This document shows positions 22,761-34,791 of a stretch of DNA of 64,000 bases, piece by piece. The notes beneath the pieces are model-generated. The model had not been told where the DNA came from. It saw nothing but the letters and a program-made list of their open reading frames with translations, and searched no databases. This DNA comes from Metallyticus violacea (taxonomy: Eukaryota; Arthropoda; Insecta; Mantodea; Metallyticidae): contig CM060840.1 in NCBI GenBank assembly GCA_030762175.1, positions 38,156,501 to 38,220,500 on the forward strand. Direction: 5' to 3'. The position numbers and the translations under genes are program-made. Positions within the stretch are counted from its first letter, which is position 1. Each line of letters begins with the position of its first letter.

Positions 22761-24011
22761 GGAGGCAATGGTGTCTGTGAGGCTAGCGGGAAATATTAAC
22801 AGATATGTCCTTTCTTTTGTCCGCAGTTCGAATGTGATAGTTTTCATTTGGCTGACTCTCGCAACTTGGGGAATGGAGTTAATTCATTGATTATCAATTT
22901 ACGTGAATTGCAATACTTAACAGAGTTATGATTTTATGCAGTAGCAGTTTAAAACAGCGATTAAGCACTCAAAGTTTTGTCTGACATCACACAAGAAATA
23001 AGTTAAGAGTGGGGCTACAGGATTAATTGAAAGCTGCTCATAGGACATGTAGCACAACTTATCTCAGGCATAGCATTACAGAAAGAAGAGATGTAGAAAC
23101 GTCTATAAGATGGCTGTGAAGGGACAACAGGCATCATGCACCTAAGTCTGGAACGAAGATGATTCATGTATAAACTAAGAGATTGTCTACTGACATAATC
23201 ATTCGCTTGAGCGATTGATGCTCTAGGCAGCAACATTATCACTGCTCCTCCAATGCTTTGTGGGGCCGTCTCCCTTGATGCTGATACAAACTCACTTCCC
23301 CTCCCTTGAAACGAGCGCTCTTGGCTTTGTGTATGCATCCCGCTGCAAAACAAAAAAGAGCTGCATATACAGCGCAGGTGCATCAGTGAGATTCCTCGAT
23401 GATGTGCACATGCCTGGTTTGTTTCGCTGTGCAAGGACACTGCACCCCTTTTCCCCCTGCTCACGTGCGTAAAGGGTGCCGATATTATCTTCATTAGAGA
23501 GCAATCCCCAGTTCGCTTTGCAGCATAGCTCGCAGCGTTCTCTTGTCGGCTAAACAATTTGGGAATCGATGGAGGGTAAACTTATGTTTATTATTTTGCA
23601 AATAAAATTCCTTTAATTTTTTAAAGCGTTTTAGAGAAGGAACGGTTCTAGCAAAAAGCTACCATAGAATTTGTCAAGTCCTCTTTATCTTTCTTGGAAG
23701 TATCTCGCATTGAAAACTTTTTGAAAGGAAGTAGCATGACGTAGAATGTAAACAGGGTTTAGACATTATTAATAAAGAATATAAAGAATGATCTAAATGT
23801 TAGCTATATTTGAGGTAAAATAAATTAATAAAACAAAGTACAAGTGATTTTATGCTGTCATAGAATAAATGCTCAGTGTTTCAAAAGACGGTGGCACAGT
23901 TATAAAAAAACCTTACCGTAAACTTGCAACGGTACGCAATTTTTAAGTGATGATAATGTCTGCATTGCTATATGAAAGTGAAATTTGAATATTAACAACA
24001 CTTGTCAAAGA
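22761..24011. other. Unassigned sequence, GC-richer at 23180-23540
   Basis: No repeat recognised. The GC-richer part holds the doubtful minus-strand frame described separately. The rest is AT-rich. Confidence 0.4.
23015..23557 (-). CDS. Doubtful 180-codon open reading frame
   Basis: This is the second-longest uninterrupted frame in the window. It lies on the minus strand in a locally GC-richer patch, which itself lengthens chance frames. The predicted peptide is rich in Cys, Ser and Arg, with several Cys-x-x-Cys-like pairs but no regular zinc-finger spacing and no signal peptide. I recognise no family and see no partner exon. It could be an old repeat or chance. Confidence 0.12.
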   Translation of the reverse strand: MFSRQENAASYAAKRTGDCSLMKIISAPFTHVSRGKRGAVSLHSETNQACAHHRGISLMHLRCICSSFLFCSGMHTQSQERSFQGRGSEFVSASRETAPQSIGGAVIMLLPRASIAQANDYVSRQSLSLYMNHLRSRLRCMMPVVPSQPSYRRFYISSFCNAMPEISCATCPMSSFQLIL

Positions 24012-24175
24012 TTCAAGCCGCGGAGATGAACATTTTGAGATTTATGTCAGATCAAAATAGTAATGAAGATATAGGAAAAGTATTATCTGTATTTAAACTA
24101 AATGAAAAGCTAAAAAATACAGAAAGATATAGATCAAATGGAGAGTCAGTTTCATCAACAGATGATGCTTGTTAA
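24012..24175 (+). pseudogene. LINE ORF2 C-terminal fragment
   Basis: About 45 codons read QAAEMNILRFMSDQN, then EDIGKVLSVFKLNEKLK, with a frameshift before a final MDDA-like end. This matches the order seen at the C terminus of many insect non-LTR retrotransposon reverse transcriptases: AEM-x-x-LR, a short spacer, an I-x-x-ELG-x-FNLNEKI block, then a basic W-x-x-H region. Nothing of the polymerase domain is visible upstream. It is a 5'-truncated or eroded copy. Confidence 0.6.
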
Positions 24176-25463
24176 TATTACGTTAAATTTTGACTCGTAC
24201 GTTTCACCAAGCTTTTTCAGCACATGGGAATTACAAATAGCATGGATTGAGAAGGTAATGTCAGCACTTTCAGGATTTTTAACTTGCTCCGATGCACTTT
24301 AGTTGCATAGAATAATTGACAGGTATGGCGCTTGAAACGAATGTTAAAAGGAGCAAGGCACAAATTTTCTAAATTTGATAAGTAAACAAACGTCGAGTCG
24401 GGAAGTATATATAAAAATAAAGAAACGATGAAAGGTAGGCATTATCGTCTTAATTCCAATATTATGTAACTTAGCTGTGGCCCAATTATGTTAACGTTGT
24501 TTGGAGTTTGGTTCGTAATGCCATACGCCTAAAATTCTTTTCATTTAGCTGCGTGTCTTGACACGTGTTGCTTTACGAGCTGTAGCTTCATGTATGTGAG
24601 GCTTTAAAAGATATATCCTTAAGTTAACCTCTATAATGCAACAGAACACCTCTCAAATGATACTCATTTCAAATTGAGCTCTAAATTCAGATTCATGCTA
24701 CTATGTACATAGCAAATATTCCTGATAAGAGTTAGGAATAATGATTACTTTAATGTTGATGGAAATACCGACCGTGTGAATACGATACATTTGAGTTCTA
24801 TTGCCTCTAGAATATTGAATTTTTACATACCTACAATAAAATGATCCCAGGAAAATAGGGCAGCCATAGAAGTTATTCATATTTTGCGCCATTCCTGTAA
24901 ATACAGGAATGCTACTTTTTCTCATTTTGTGCAAACCTTTACGTAATCAATGGGAGATAGAAGGTATGTTTCTATTTATTCTACTGTAACTTCTCTCATA
25001 TTTCATCTAAAACCCTCTCATATTTCATCTAAAACCATATGACAACTACTTTTCACGTTTTGTACCTTTGTGAAAATTGTTCTTTTGCGAAAAACTCGAA
25101 GTCGTTGCACCTTCCTTCTGTTAGAAACGAAATAATCGATCAAAATCTTCAGCCGGATTTAAGACTTCCATTTTCCAACTGTTACAGTCGTTTAAACTTT
25201 AACACACTTAAAGGTGGTATAAAGTTAACGAGAGATTTCATTGGTTTATAAAACAGAATTTTTGTTAATTTGAATGTTAAAGCAGTCTAATAGCTGGTTT
25301 ATTTTAACTCCTGTTGATGGAGAAGGCCGTTAGAGAGCCAGTAAGACAACAATGTAGTAAATCAGACGCTAATAAAAATATAAATGTATATAACATACGT
25401 GTTATGTAGATTTAAGTCTTCTGTAGCATCCAACGCTCCTTTATGTTTATCTTTTTTTTTTTT
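24176..25463. other. Unassigned AT-rich sequence with a short tandem duplication at 24991-25036
   Basis: No gene. A 22-bp unit (ctctcatatttcatctaaaac) occurs twice in tandem near 24993. The frames at 24701-24934 and 25039-25251 show no domain. Confidence 0.5.
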
Positions 25464-25730
25464 TAATGGTGTTTAACGCACGTTTTTACTACTGAGGCAT
25501 CACAGGCAGTGAACACTGGCGATATATGAGATGAAGTTATATATTGGGAACGGATTTTTAAGGAAGTTTAAGGAAGGCCTAAGTTTAGGGTACCTCCTCG
25601 GCATTTGCCAGTTATAAGGGCTGAGGAATACCTGGTAAAAGCCTGTCAGGGAGGACGGTACTGGCGCGTTTCGAACCCCATACCTCACGCTCACGGGTCC
25701 GCGCCTTAACGACCTCGGCCACCCGTGGGG
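25464..25730 (-). mobile_element. SINE family A, minus strand, diverged
   Basis: The tail gtgtttaacgcacg is at 25469, the body cggcatttgccagttataag near 25601, and the inverted head acgacctcggccacccgtgg ends near 25728. There is a small internal duplication (aaggaagtttaaggaaggcc near 25559), and box B is altered. A T run precedes it on the plus strand. Target-site duplication unclear. Confidence 0.82.
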
Positions 25731-25890
25731 TTTTTATGCGGATCTAATATTGATGTCCATAACAATTGGCGTTCTGCAAAAGGAACTAGGCAGCGTATTG
25801 TCAGTAATTAGGAATGGCAGTAAATGAGAAGACTAAAACAATTATTTCAAGAACGATGCAGTTTACTGCAGGTGGGAGTGTGCAGGTCAG

Positions 25891-26560
25891 GCACTAGAAA
25901 ATGTGAAGAAATTCACATATTTGGGGATCACTTTAGCAATGAATGAGAGTAGAGCAAAACACTTAGGCAACACGAAACGCAAGCGCATACTTAAAAATAT
26001 AGAAACATTAAATATTTTTGTAAAAAACCGACAACACCGCTGAGAAAATGGAGATTGTGACGTATGGGGCCAAAAATTTAGGATGAGAAAACACCGAGGA
26101 TGTACAAACTCAGTTTCTAAAACGGATGCTACATGTGGGAGGGGTACAGCAAACTGTGGGATTCTTAAAGAGTTTGGTATCTTTAACCAAAGTGTAAATT
26201 TAAAAATGAGAGCAATTATGTTAAGAATAATACGAGGGGAACAAGCACTTCGAGCACTTTATCTAGGGGAGCAAATAAGGGAATTGGCATCAAAAATAAG
26301 ACATACAAAAATTGGGCTACAGTATGTATGGTTAAGGGGAGAAGACATTACGCGCAATAGCTGGAAAAACTATCGATTAACCTGCAGGTTCAAATAGATC
26401 AGATGAGAGGAAGGGGGATTATCTAAATATTTGTGTGAGGGAAGAAAGAAATGGTCTCGCATAGCTCAGATTAGGGGCTTAGAATGGAAATGAAATAGTT
26501 AAGGTTTTCCGGGAATGAATGGCCCACTGTGCGGAGAAAGCGATACCTAGAGTACGGTAG
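25891..26560 (+). pseudogene. LINE reverse-transcriptase C-terminal remnant
   Basis: In one frame from 25891, VKKFTYLGITLAMNESRAKH resembles the thumb-side YLG block that follows the polymerase core in Jockey/CR1-type LINEs. After a frameshift, MEIVTYGAKNLG (near 26049) and EDVQTQFLKRMLHVGG (near 26094) match the YGAE-x-WG ... VQ-x-x-FLK-x-LL region of the connection domain. The open frame 26083-26397 then continues with leucine-, isoleucine- and basic-rich sequence of the same C-terminal type (residues 27-100). The polymerase core is absent and stops are frequent. Confidence 0.68.
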
Positions 26561-29500
26561 GGATGTGTGTGTATATTTGTAGGGTTATATGTTTGTAAGT
26601 ATGTATATAATAATACAGTTTTATTATTAAAAGGAGGAATTAACAATACGGTCTAAGCCCCATGCGACAGGTATACTTATATTTGTGTTCTTTAAAACTG
26701 CCACAATAAAACTCCATTGCTGCACCGCTGCTAAATTGCATCAGTCAAGGAAATTTTGCCCTTTGCCAATGTACCTAGATATAGGTACAATCCTACATTT
26801 GTCTATAATATTTTTGGATATATTATATATTTGAAAAGTATCACTTGCATAATAATATTGTAATATAATACCGAAAGTTGTTTTAGTCTGCGTTCGCATC
26901 TGAGCGCAGCGCACATTTGGCCAGGTGATATCAACCATGTATTATAATAAAATACAGCTCTTTCACTTGAGGCTATTGATTCGCCAGTGTCATAAATTAC
27001 AATATGCTAGGGAAGCAAATTTTCGCATTATACTATATTTAAATGTTACCAATAGAAAACGGAGAAAAAATCAAGTATATTGTGAATAAACTAAAAGAAA
27101 ATAATCGGGGACAGACAATAGAAAAATTGCTGAAGCAAATCTGTTGCGAGTGAATGTGAATTGTATTAAGATATGTCAGAAATGTGTGACTGCGTACAGA
27201 ACTTTAAACAACTCTTATAACACAAATTAGTACTCTTATGAAATATAACTAATATTATATGCATGTTTATTAATAAAAGTTATACAAGTAGAAATGTGAG
27301 AGAAACTCGTTCATAGAGCCGTGCGGCTTGCATTCAGCTGTAAAGATAGGACAAAAATACAAATTGTTCTCATGGTTTTTATCGCAGCAAACATGTCGAC
27401 AAACAACTTGATTCAAAGCAGAATTAAGCCTGTACCTAAAGAAATCATAGTTTCATTAATAATTAATAGTTGCAGTTGATCTCCTAAGTTATGTAATTGC
27501 AATTTTCTCTTCTAATGGTCTCAAAAATGCTTGTAATATAAACTTTGTATACTGTTCATTTTTTGTTCTTCAATTAACAGAAAATTAAATAAAGCAACTA
27601 TTTTACGAATTCCCAGGAAACTTCATTAGCCTGCTACAGTACCAGCTGACTATTGACGAAACAATTGATTCTTGTTGCATGAACGCTCTATAAGATTGTT
27701 ACTTCAAATATAATATTGATACTGGATTAACTGGAAGTTTTTCAAATGGCCGTGAACTTTTTAAAAATATTTTGTTAAATTTTGTAACGCAACAATCAGT
27801 CTGTATAAAACACGAGATAAACTTTCCTTCATGTTATTTCTCGTAAATGATTCTTATCTCCTCCTGTCTTTTCCTCTCACCTTCCGCCATTAAAATACTT
27901 CACAAGCTTGTCAAGATAGTGGTTTACACTGCGACTGCAAACCAAAAGCTACAGATAATAATCGGAGGTACAATAAACAAATATCAGGTGCATGGTAGAA
28001 GCATGGTAAGGACATTTTACACATAAAAATGCATAAATTTAATTATCGAAAGCAAAGAATGAAATTTTAGGGGCAGTAAACCAAAGCCTCCTAAAGAAAC
28101 TGACCCTACAATCTACTACAGCTTTTTATATTAACAAGGGAATAAACTTACATTTTGTCGTTTTTGCACTCAATTCAAATATTCTGCAATACCTTTCTTC
28201 GCCATTTCTGTCTACTTGACGTTTGCTTTTGGCTGCCAATTCGTAACTAGTGTGCCCAGTAAATATGAGTTTTCAACATATTCTTTTGGCAATGTTGATA
28301 ACACTTCGGAGTTAACCTCAATGCTAAATGAGGGGGGGGCTTTATTTTAAAGCCCTTACGTTGAATTAATGGTAATTTATGGGAAGCATTAAAAGCCTTT
28401 ATCCATTACCTAAGTAGGAGATGTTATAGAATGCTTGTGCGCGTGTTTTGTTTAATATTTGATCAATTATTATATATTTGTAGCAATGTTTCAGTGTTTT
28501 ATATTTATTTAAATGGCATATTGCTGTGATACGTTTTGTACAAGCTCAGTTTTCAAAGTGAAATTCAAAATATGTGCAATCTTATTGTTCATAAAATCAT
28601 TCTTCTTTCAGTTTTAAAACTACTTTTCTTTAGCCACATCCTGTCCCCCCCCCCCTTCCAAGCTTAAATCTCGTCCGGGTATATAGGAGGGTTCGAATTA
28701 GTGCTGTTCAATTAGGTACACAACCGTTGCAAATATTAGTGATGAGCAATGTTTACATTGCATAACTATAATTTGTAACATGAAACTCAATAAAATTTGC
28801 AATTTACTCTAGTCTAGAAGATTTCCTCGTTCTTTTTCTCTAGGAGTCACTAGAAGTGACTCAAATGAGTCAATAATATAAGTTTAAAATGTCTTGCCTT
28901 AGTACTACTAAGTATGGACTTAGTGTTGTCAATATTTAGGTATAACTTAAATTAATTTTGAATATTTCTGCTTCCATTTAATCCCATTTCTTCATAGTTA
29001 GGAATAATTTCTTATTAATCTTAATATTTCAAGTTTTACTACTGAAGTGCCCCTTAATAGAACGGTTTCATCTACAGACCCGGATATGCTTAACCTGCAT
29101 GGATACACACATCTATTTCTGTGGCTCGTTGAGGTCGTGATGGAAGTAAGTGATTATGCTAATTATGTTGTTACACTGCGTGAGGGGACATTAAAGGAAA
29201 TATATAGAACATAACGGCTATCCAGACTACTAGCGGAAGCAAAGGGCGGTTTATAAACTAAACAAAGCATAGAAACGCAACAAACGAATTAGTCCCGTAT
29301 GAGGTAACTCGGCAGATGATATGCAGCGTCATGCCACTTTGCCTCTTTTATTTCTTCCTGTGCCTGATGAAGCAATACCTTCTGAATAATAATGATGTTG
29401 CTGGTTTTAGCCCCGTTGATCTTCGGTAATCAAATATTCTGATTACTGTTGGAAGCTTACACGAGCTTAACCAACCTGCTTCGGCCTTGCATGTTGGTTA

Positions 29501-30248
29501 AGACATTTAAGCTAACATTCTATCCTCTGAAAGATGGAGATGTAAAGAAGAATTTGTTTATTATTTTTACTTCTGTTTTCTGATCCTGTGAAGCAGTTAG
29601 TTTTTAGCAATGAGTCAGTTGATATTGAGTACTTTACTTTTGCATTCTTTTATTACAATTCTTTTATTATCTTCGTTGTATTCAGCATAAAGCAGCACCA
29701 TTTCATGGTCTTTATGCTTCACAAATCGAATATTGCTCCTCTACTTTAGAAGTTTAATTTCACCTAGAGAATATTTTTTTATAAATGACTAATGGCTTTA
29801 GGAACATAAAGAAACTGCTTGGAACACAACCAATGTAGCTACAGTACAAGGATGAAATATGGACCATGACATTTAACGATCCTTTTAAGCATTTACTTGA
29901 AGGCTGAACTTTTATGACTCTTCAATTGTTAGCGGGGCATTCTGAAAAGTTGCATGCATGCATGTTAATTTGTATATTGCGTACAAATGTTGCAAAGTTA
30001 TTGCTATTATTTTGAAAAAAAAATAATTTTGTTGTAAATGTATAATATTGGAAACATTTAAGTTTTGCAATTAACATTATGACTTAATTTCTAATATTTA
30101 TATAAATTATGTTTTACCTAATTTACTATAACTGCATTGAAACAATTTAAAGTATTTGTACTTTAAATATTCGTAAATATTTTAGTTTTTGTTATCATAA
30201 AACAATATCGAAATCAAAGCTTTTTATATATATGTATATAAAATTATA
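26561..30248. other. Unassigned AT-rich sequence
   Basis: The longest element-free block in this part of the window. There is no coherent reading frame, SINE or transposase signature. Short homopolymer runs occur at 28334-28340 (G) and 28646-28655 (C). Confidence 0.45.
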
Positions 30249-30640
30249 AAAGCTGAAAATGATAAAACACTAAGAGAAAGTCACACTTATAATCCCTATA
30301 TTTTGAACTAATAAAGTTCTTCTAAGATGTGTTAAATAACAAAAACTTAATAATAACAATAAAGTGTATTAGAGATCACAGAGAAAGTACGAAATAAAAT
30401 TAAAATAATAATAGATAAACAGTAAAGAAGTCAAAAGCAAAACACCCAAAAGCAAATTTAAATTAATAATCCAAGTTAAAAGCAAAACCAGAGGTGCAAA
30501 CAATATAATATATAAATAATCTAACACTATTAACAATTTAACTAAATTAATAATACTTATAAAAGCAGAAAAGGATGATACTCTTAAGAGAAAGTCAAAA
30601 TTGTAATCGCTATATTTCAAATTGCTAGAGTTCTTCTCAA
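30249..30640 (+). repeat. Local duplication, two about 80-bp copies 308 bp apart
   Basis: Segments 30249-30331 and 30557-30640 align. Shared words include aaaagc(t/a)gaaaa, agagaaagtca and gttcttct. The A-rich sequence between holds a low-complexity minus-strand frame that encodes mostly leucine and isoleucine and is unlikely to be a gene. Confidence 0.6.
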
Positions 30641-31777
30641 TATATATATATATATATCGGTACTTAATAATGGGGAAAGAGATATTTACCGCCCGGTTTG
30701 TTAACGGAGGGAGAGAGCAATTACATTGCTAGACTTAACTGACAGATAGGGAGGAGGAGGAGGGGATAGGTACATTTTTAAACAAAGTGAAACGACTCTG
30801 GTCGGAAGAGGCAGACAATTTGGAAGAGGGGTGGGGAAACATAAGTCACGATATTTTTTTAAAATTAATTGTACATATATGTGAGGGAGTGTAAGTTATT
30901 TACTCTTGTACATTTTTCTTTTCTGTTTATTTTATTTGTGTATTTAAAAAGTTAAATATTACGTTTTGCAATTTAATGTACTTCCTAGTGTATTCAGAAG
31001 TTGCTTACTGTCCCAGGACCCCTGCAATATAAAAATGGGTCAGATTTGTAACCAATATATTTTTAAATAAATACACTATCACTACTACATTTGACTGGGT
31101 ACATAAAATAAATGATCACTTTGTATTTGCACTGCATTATATAATGTGAAATTCGAAGGCGTAATCTATTACAACCTGTGCCGTTGATGATAGCGTGCTA
31201 TTCAGTGCTCGTGTGCTAGCGTGTTTTTACTGACGTCAGCTTGTATGCTGGAGGTTAGTGACAGCGTTTTTAATTATAACATCTTGTGACGACTTACTTA
31301 GAGCTTAAATCTAGACACCTTGTGAATAAAAGCAACACAATGTTACAAGCAGGCTGCGGAACAAAGGATGGGTGGATTCCTTTATAATGCATATAATTGC
31401 TATGCCCAGGAGGACCAAACAACCTGTCGCCAACATGTTTGTAAGTATATTTAGCTTCTCCTTTTGTGGTCTAGCTTGACTCCATGACACATCGTAATGG
31501 TCAAATGACTTAGATGATCAAAGCAAGGAAGAAAACCCTAAATTAGAGCTTAATGGCTTAGCCTTTTCCGCTTCCAGTATGTTAGCCCTTCGACTTTCAT
31601 ATATTCTGGTATGTCTTCTTGGTATTATAGTATGCTTATCATGTATTAAATGATAAATTAATATAAAATTCTAAAAGAATGCCCATCGAATCGAAAATAT
31701 CCGTTATCTGTGTAATTAATTTTTGTCATTTGTCATTTTTCCAGAGGCAGAATTCCATTGTTTATTAAGGAGAAAGG
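30641..31777. other. Unassigned sequence; (TA)n tract at 30641-30656
   Basis: A TA microsatellite, then a purine-rich patch near 30700-30830. No gene or named element before the LINE relic. Confidence 0.5.
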
Positions 31778-33080
31778 AGACCTAAGTCACTTTTATCTGA
31801 AAATATTTTAAAAGTATTGTATAACATACTTTATAATCTTCTTGAAAGCAACAATATTATGTCAAAAGAATAATTTGGTTTCATGAAAGGCATATTTACA
31901 GAAAATTTAACTTGTAACCTTACAAATGAAATTCTGTCAGGACTGAGTAATAAAATGCATTTTGACGTAATTTTCTGTGACAAAGCTAAAGCATTTGATT
32001 ATTAATCATGAAATTATAATAAAAAGCTAAGCTTTTATTGAATAAAATGAAGGAATGTATTAGATCATCTTTTACATTACCAATAGAAAACAAAGGGTAC
32101 GAAAAACATCAGTGCAGTATTCCAAAATTTGGAATTATGGAATGCGGAGTTCCACAGGACTCAATTTCTCGGTCCACTGCTTGCATATTTTACATGAAAG
32201 GGTCTCTTTACGTCATTAAATAATATTAGTACTACTGTTCTATTTGATGATGATACCAGTGTAATACTTTCTAGTGATAACTTCGATAATTCGATGGAAG
32301 CAATGAATTATGTGCTTAATAAAAAGCTTAACTAGTTAAATATAACAAATTATTATTAAAATCTTCATTAATTGTATAGCATAAACTCACCTAATCTCAT
32401 ATTTAATGTAAGTGCTAATAATCACATACTAGACAAACAGATGATGCAATAAGGTCTTCAAGTTGAAAGCACATATAGAGCATATTATGCCAAAACCAAA
32501 ATCAGAAACCTATGCACTTAGTTCAGTATATCATATTAGTTTGAAGCTATCCTCAAAACAACACATAATGCATATCTATTATCGATTAGGAAATGTGATT
32601 TAATATTTTGGGGAAACTCAGTTGAAACCAAACTTATTTTTATATTACAAAAGAAGACCATACCAATAACACGTGCTACGAATAATAGAAAATCGTGCAG
32701 GGATTTATTTCAAAAATTGAAAATGTTAACACTTCCTTGGAGTATATCTTTTATGAACTTTTACATTAAAAATTAAGAACCTTTCATAGAAATATTCAAA
32801 TATATAACATAAACATTGGAAAATATAGTAATTTGCATAGAATCATTACAAATGAATATCATAATGTAGTATATTATGAATGCACCAGAATATATAATGT
32901 TCTCTCAAGTACTTTTATCATCAAAAAATAGGGAAAGCTTCCAATCTGCTCTAAACAATGTCTATACTTTGAGACATTTTATTCGGTTGACGAATTCACA
33001 TATGAATAATTTATGTTGTTCAAATAGTCATAAGCAGCATATAAAATACGGCAAAATATCATTGAATAGCATAAGTTAAT
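31778..33080 (+). pseudogene. LINE (Jockey-like) reverse-transcriptase pseudogene
   Basis: This is the broken polymerase gene of a non-LTR retrotransposon. Landmarks follow in order: PKSLLSENILKVLYNIL (fingers, 31779), FGFMKGIFTENLTCNLTNEIL (near 31878), motif A FCDKAKAFD with its Asp at 31979, ECGVPQ (near 32140, the GVPQGS turn), FLGPLLAYF in a shifted frame, and motif C FDDDTSV at 32243 with both catalytic Asp codons present at 32249-32254. A thumb/connection region includes CDLIFWGNSVETKL (near 32590), ILQKKTIPITRAT and SCRDLFQKLKML. The C-terminal part is in the frame 32876-33079. I count at least four frameshifts or stops. The endonuclease domain is not visible upstream. Confidence 0.82.
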
Positions 33081-33539
33081 GTATGAAATATACTGCCCTC
33101 TTTTTTGTATTGTACCTTAAATAATAATATTGCTATATATTATATATAAGATTGGTATATGTATTTATATATTTCAAACATCTTTCCTTCCGACATAGAT
33201 ATCATTAATATAAATTTGTACATCTTGACTTGTTCTTAGATATGCAGTATATATATTGTGTATTAATACTTCTCGTATCAGTTGAATGACTTAGCTCTAA
33301 AGTGAAATGTTAAACTTTTACATGTTTACACATTTATTACAGCCTTTTCATGGGTTGTTTTAAGTCAAAATGCAAATAATGGAGAATCAAAAAAGGTGTT
33401 ATCCGTCATAAAGATTTGTGGTTGTAATTACAATTTAGTATATTAACCGTCTTGTTCCTTCAGTGATATAGATGCGAAATACAGAATTAGTATAAAGGGA
33501 GTTTAATGGTTCTGTCTAAAATACCTACACCTAAACCTT
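33081..33539. other. Unassigned AT-rich sequence
   Basis: No gene or repeat recognised between the LINE and the transposase relic. Confidence 0.5.
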
Positions 33540-33822
33540 AGATAGCTGCGAAGCAGTTGCAGGAACCAGAAAAGGTTAAAAGAGTGAGGTACCACCATTA
33601 GCGTCAGGCGTTTACTGTGCAAATCCTGGCATATTGTTTGTCACTGGTTCACAGATGAAGCATAAGGTAGTTCCATTTACGCGACTATGTGAACTCACAG
33701 AACTCACGTTATTGGGCCGTCCAAAATCTACATGTTATTCACGAAGCACCTAAAGTTGGGGCTTGGTGCTCATCCAGACTTAGGATATAGGAGTATCTTT
33801 TCTTTCTTTTTTTTTTCTTTTC

Positions 33823-33856
<34 letters not shown>

Positions 33857-34245
33857 GACCAGACCGTAGATACCTCAGAATACTGCCGGATTTTTAACAG
33901 TTTGTTCAGCAATTGAAAAATGTAGAGTTGGATCATGAAACTTTTTAACAGATGGCGCTACATGCCATACATCAAATCAATCCATGGTGCTAATTGAAAG
34001 TTTCTTTGAAGACCGGATAATCTCAAAGAACCCGTGGCCACCGAGATCTGATTAGACAACACCACAGTTTTTCTTATAAAGTTACTTAAAACACAGAGTT
34101 TACACCACACACCCCCATACATTGGACGATCTGAAGCACAACATAACTCAGGAGAGTAATTGTATTAACAACATAGTCCTTCAAAATACAACCAGTAACA
34201 TGGAACATGTTGAGGAAGGACCTTTTCAACATTTTCTATTGAGAT
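33540..34245 (+). pseudogene. DDE transposase pseudogene (IS630/Tc1/mariner superfamily) containing a (CTTTT)n tract
   Basis: Landmarks of an arthropod DDE transposase follow in order: QLQEPEKVKRVRYHH (near 33556), WFTDEA (first catalytic region, near 33650), YVNSQNSRYWAVQNLHVIHE (33687), VGAWC, then a (CTTTT)n microsatellite at 33797-33856. After it come TVDTSEYCRIFNSLF-type sequence (near 33866), DGATCHTSNQSMVLIESFF (33951, second catalytic Asp), ISKNPWPPRSD...TTPQFFL (34019-34070, third catalytic region) and a C-terminal CINNIVLQNTTSNMEHVEE ending near 34240. From 33951 to 34084 only one stop breaks the frame. The repeat sits where a short linker would be expected, so it grew or inserted inside the gene. 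Inactive. Confidence 0.8.
33797..33856 (+). repeat. (CTTTT)n microsatellite inside a transposase relic
   Basis: A pentanucleotide CTTTT tract ending in a pure T run of 14-15 bases. The minus-strand Lys/Arg-rich frame across it (33739-33936) is an artefact. Confidence 0.95.
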
Positions 34246-34477
34246 TAATAATTGTCCACAGATACTCCACATTTGAGATATAAAGAGATATGGTTAGCAT
34301 CATTTGTTTTGAAATAAATAAAGAACTTTGTTAGTTTTATATTAATAACTGTGTATGTTCAATTTATTATTAACCATTCGATGAATGAATGTTCTACACT
34401 AGGATATCTTTATTCAAATTGACTTTAATCTCTACAAGCGGAATTTTTCATTATCTATGGGTCAAAGATAAATGTTC

Positions 34478-34791
34478 ACTGTGCATCAGACCGCCACGGG
34501 TGGCCGAGGTCGTTAAGTCTCGATCTCGTGAGCGGGAGGTCTGGGTTCGAATACCGCCAGGACCGTCCTTCCTAACTGAGGTTTTTTCCAGGTTTTCCTC
34601 AGTCCTCATAAATGGCAAATGCCGGGGAGGTACCCTAAACTTAGGCCTGGAACGCTTCCTTCCTTAAAAAAAATCCTTTCTCAATAGATCATTTCATCTC
34701 ATGTATCATCAGTGTCCATCGCCTGTGGTGCCTCTGTAGCAAAAACGGGCGTTAAACACTATTCATTCATTCATTCATACTGTGCATCAGA
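34478..34791 (+). mobile_element. SINE family A, full length, perfect 13-bp target-site duplication
   Basis: The body is 34491-34778. It starts ccgccacgggtggccgaggt with a good box A and box B (gggttcgaata), and carries the canonical body ggcaaatgccggggaggtac. It ends in four ATTC units. The repeat actgtgcatcaga occurs at 34478-34490 and 34779-34791 without mismatch. The (ATTC)n tail, also seen at 1761-1770 and inverted at 2278-2286, is therefore part of the element. Confidence 0.92.

Noticed and set aside
30369..30620. 83-codon Leu/Ile-rich frame that looks like a membrane protein
   Set aside because: A-rich low-complexity DNA read on the minus strand gives Leu/Ile/Phe runs. No other coding signal is present.
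33739..33936. Lys/Arg-rich minus-strand frame resembling a nuclear localisation region
   Set aside because: It is an artefact of the (CTTTT)n repeat.
34389..34667. 92-codon frame with a proline-rich end
   Set aside because: It is a translation of SINE family A. The same peptide ending appears at other SINE copies.
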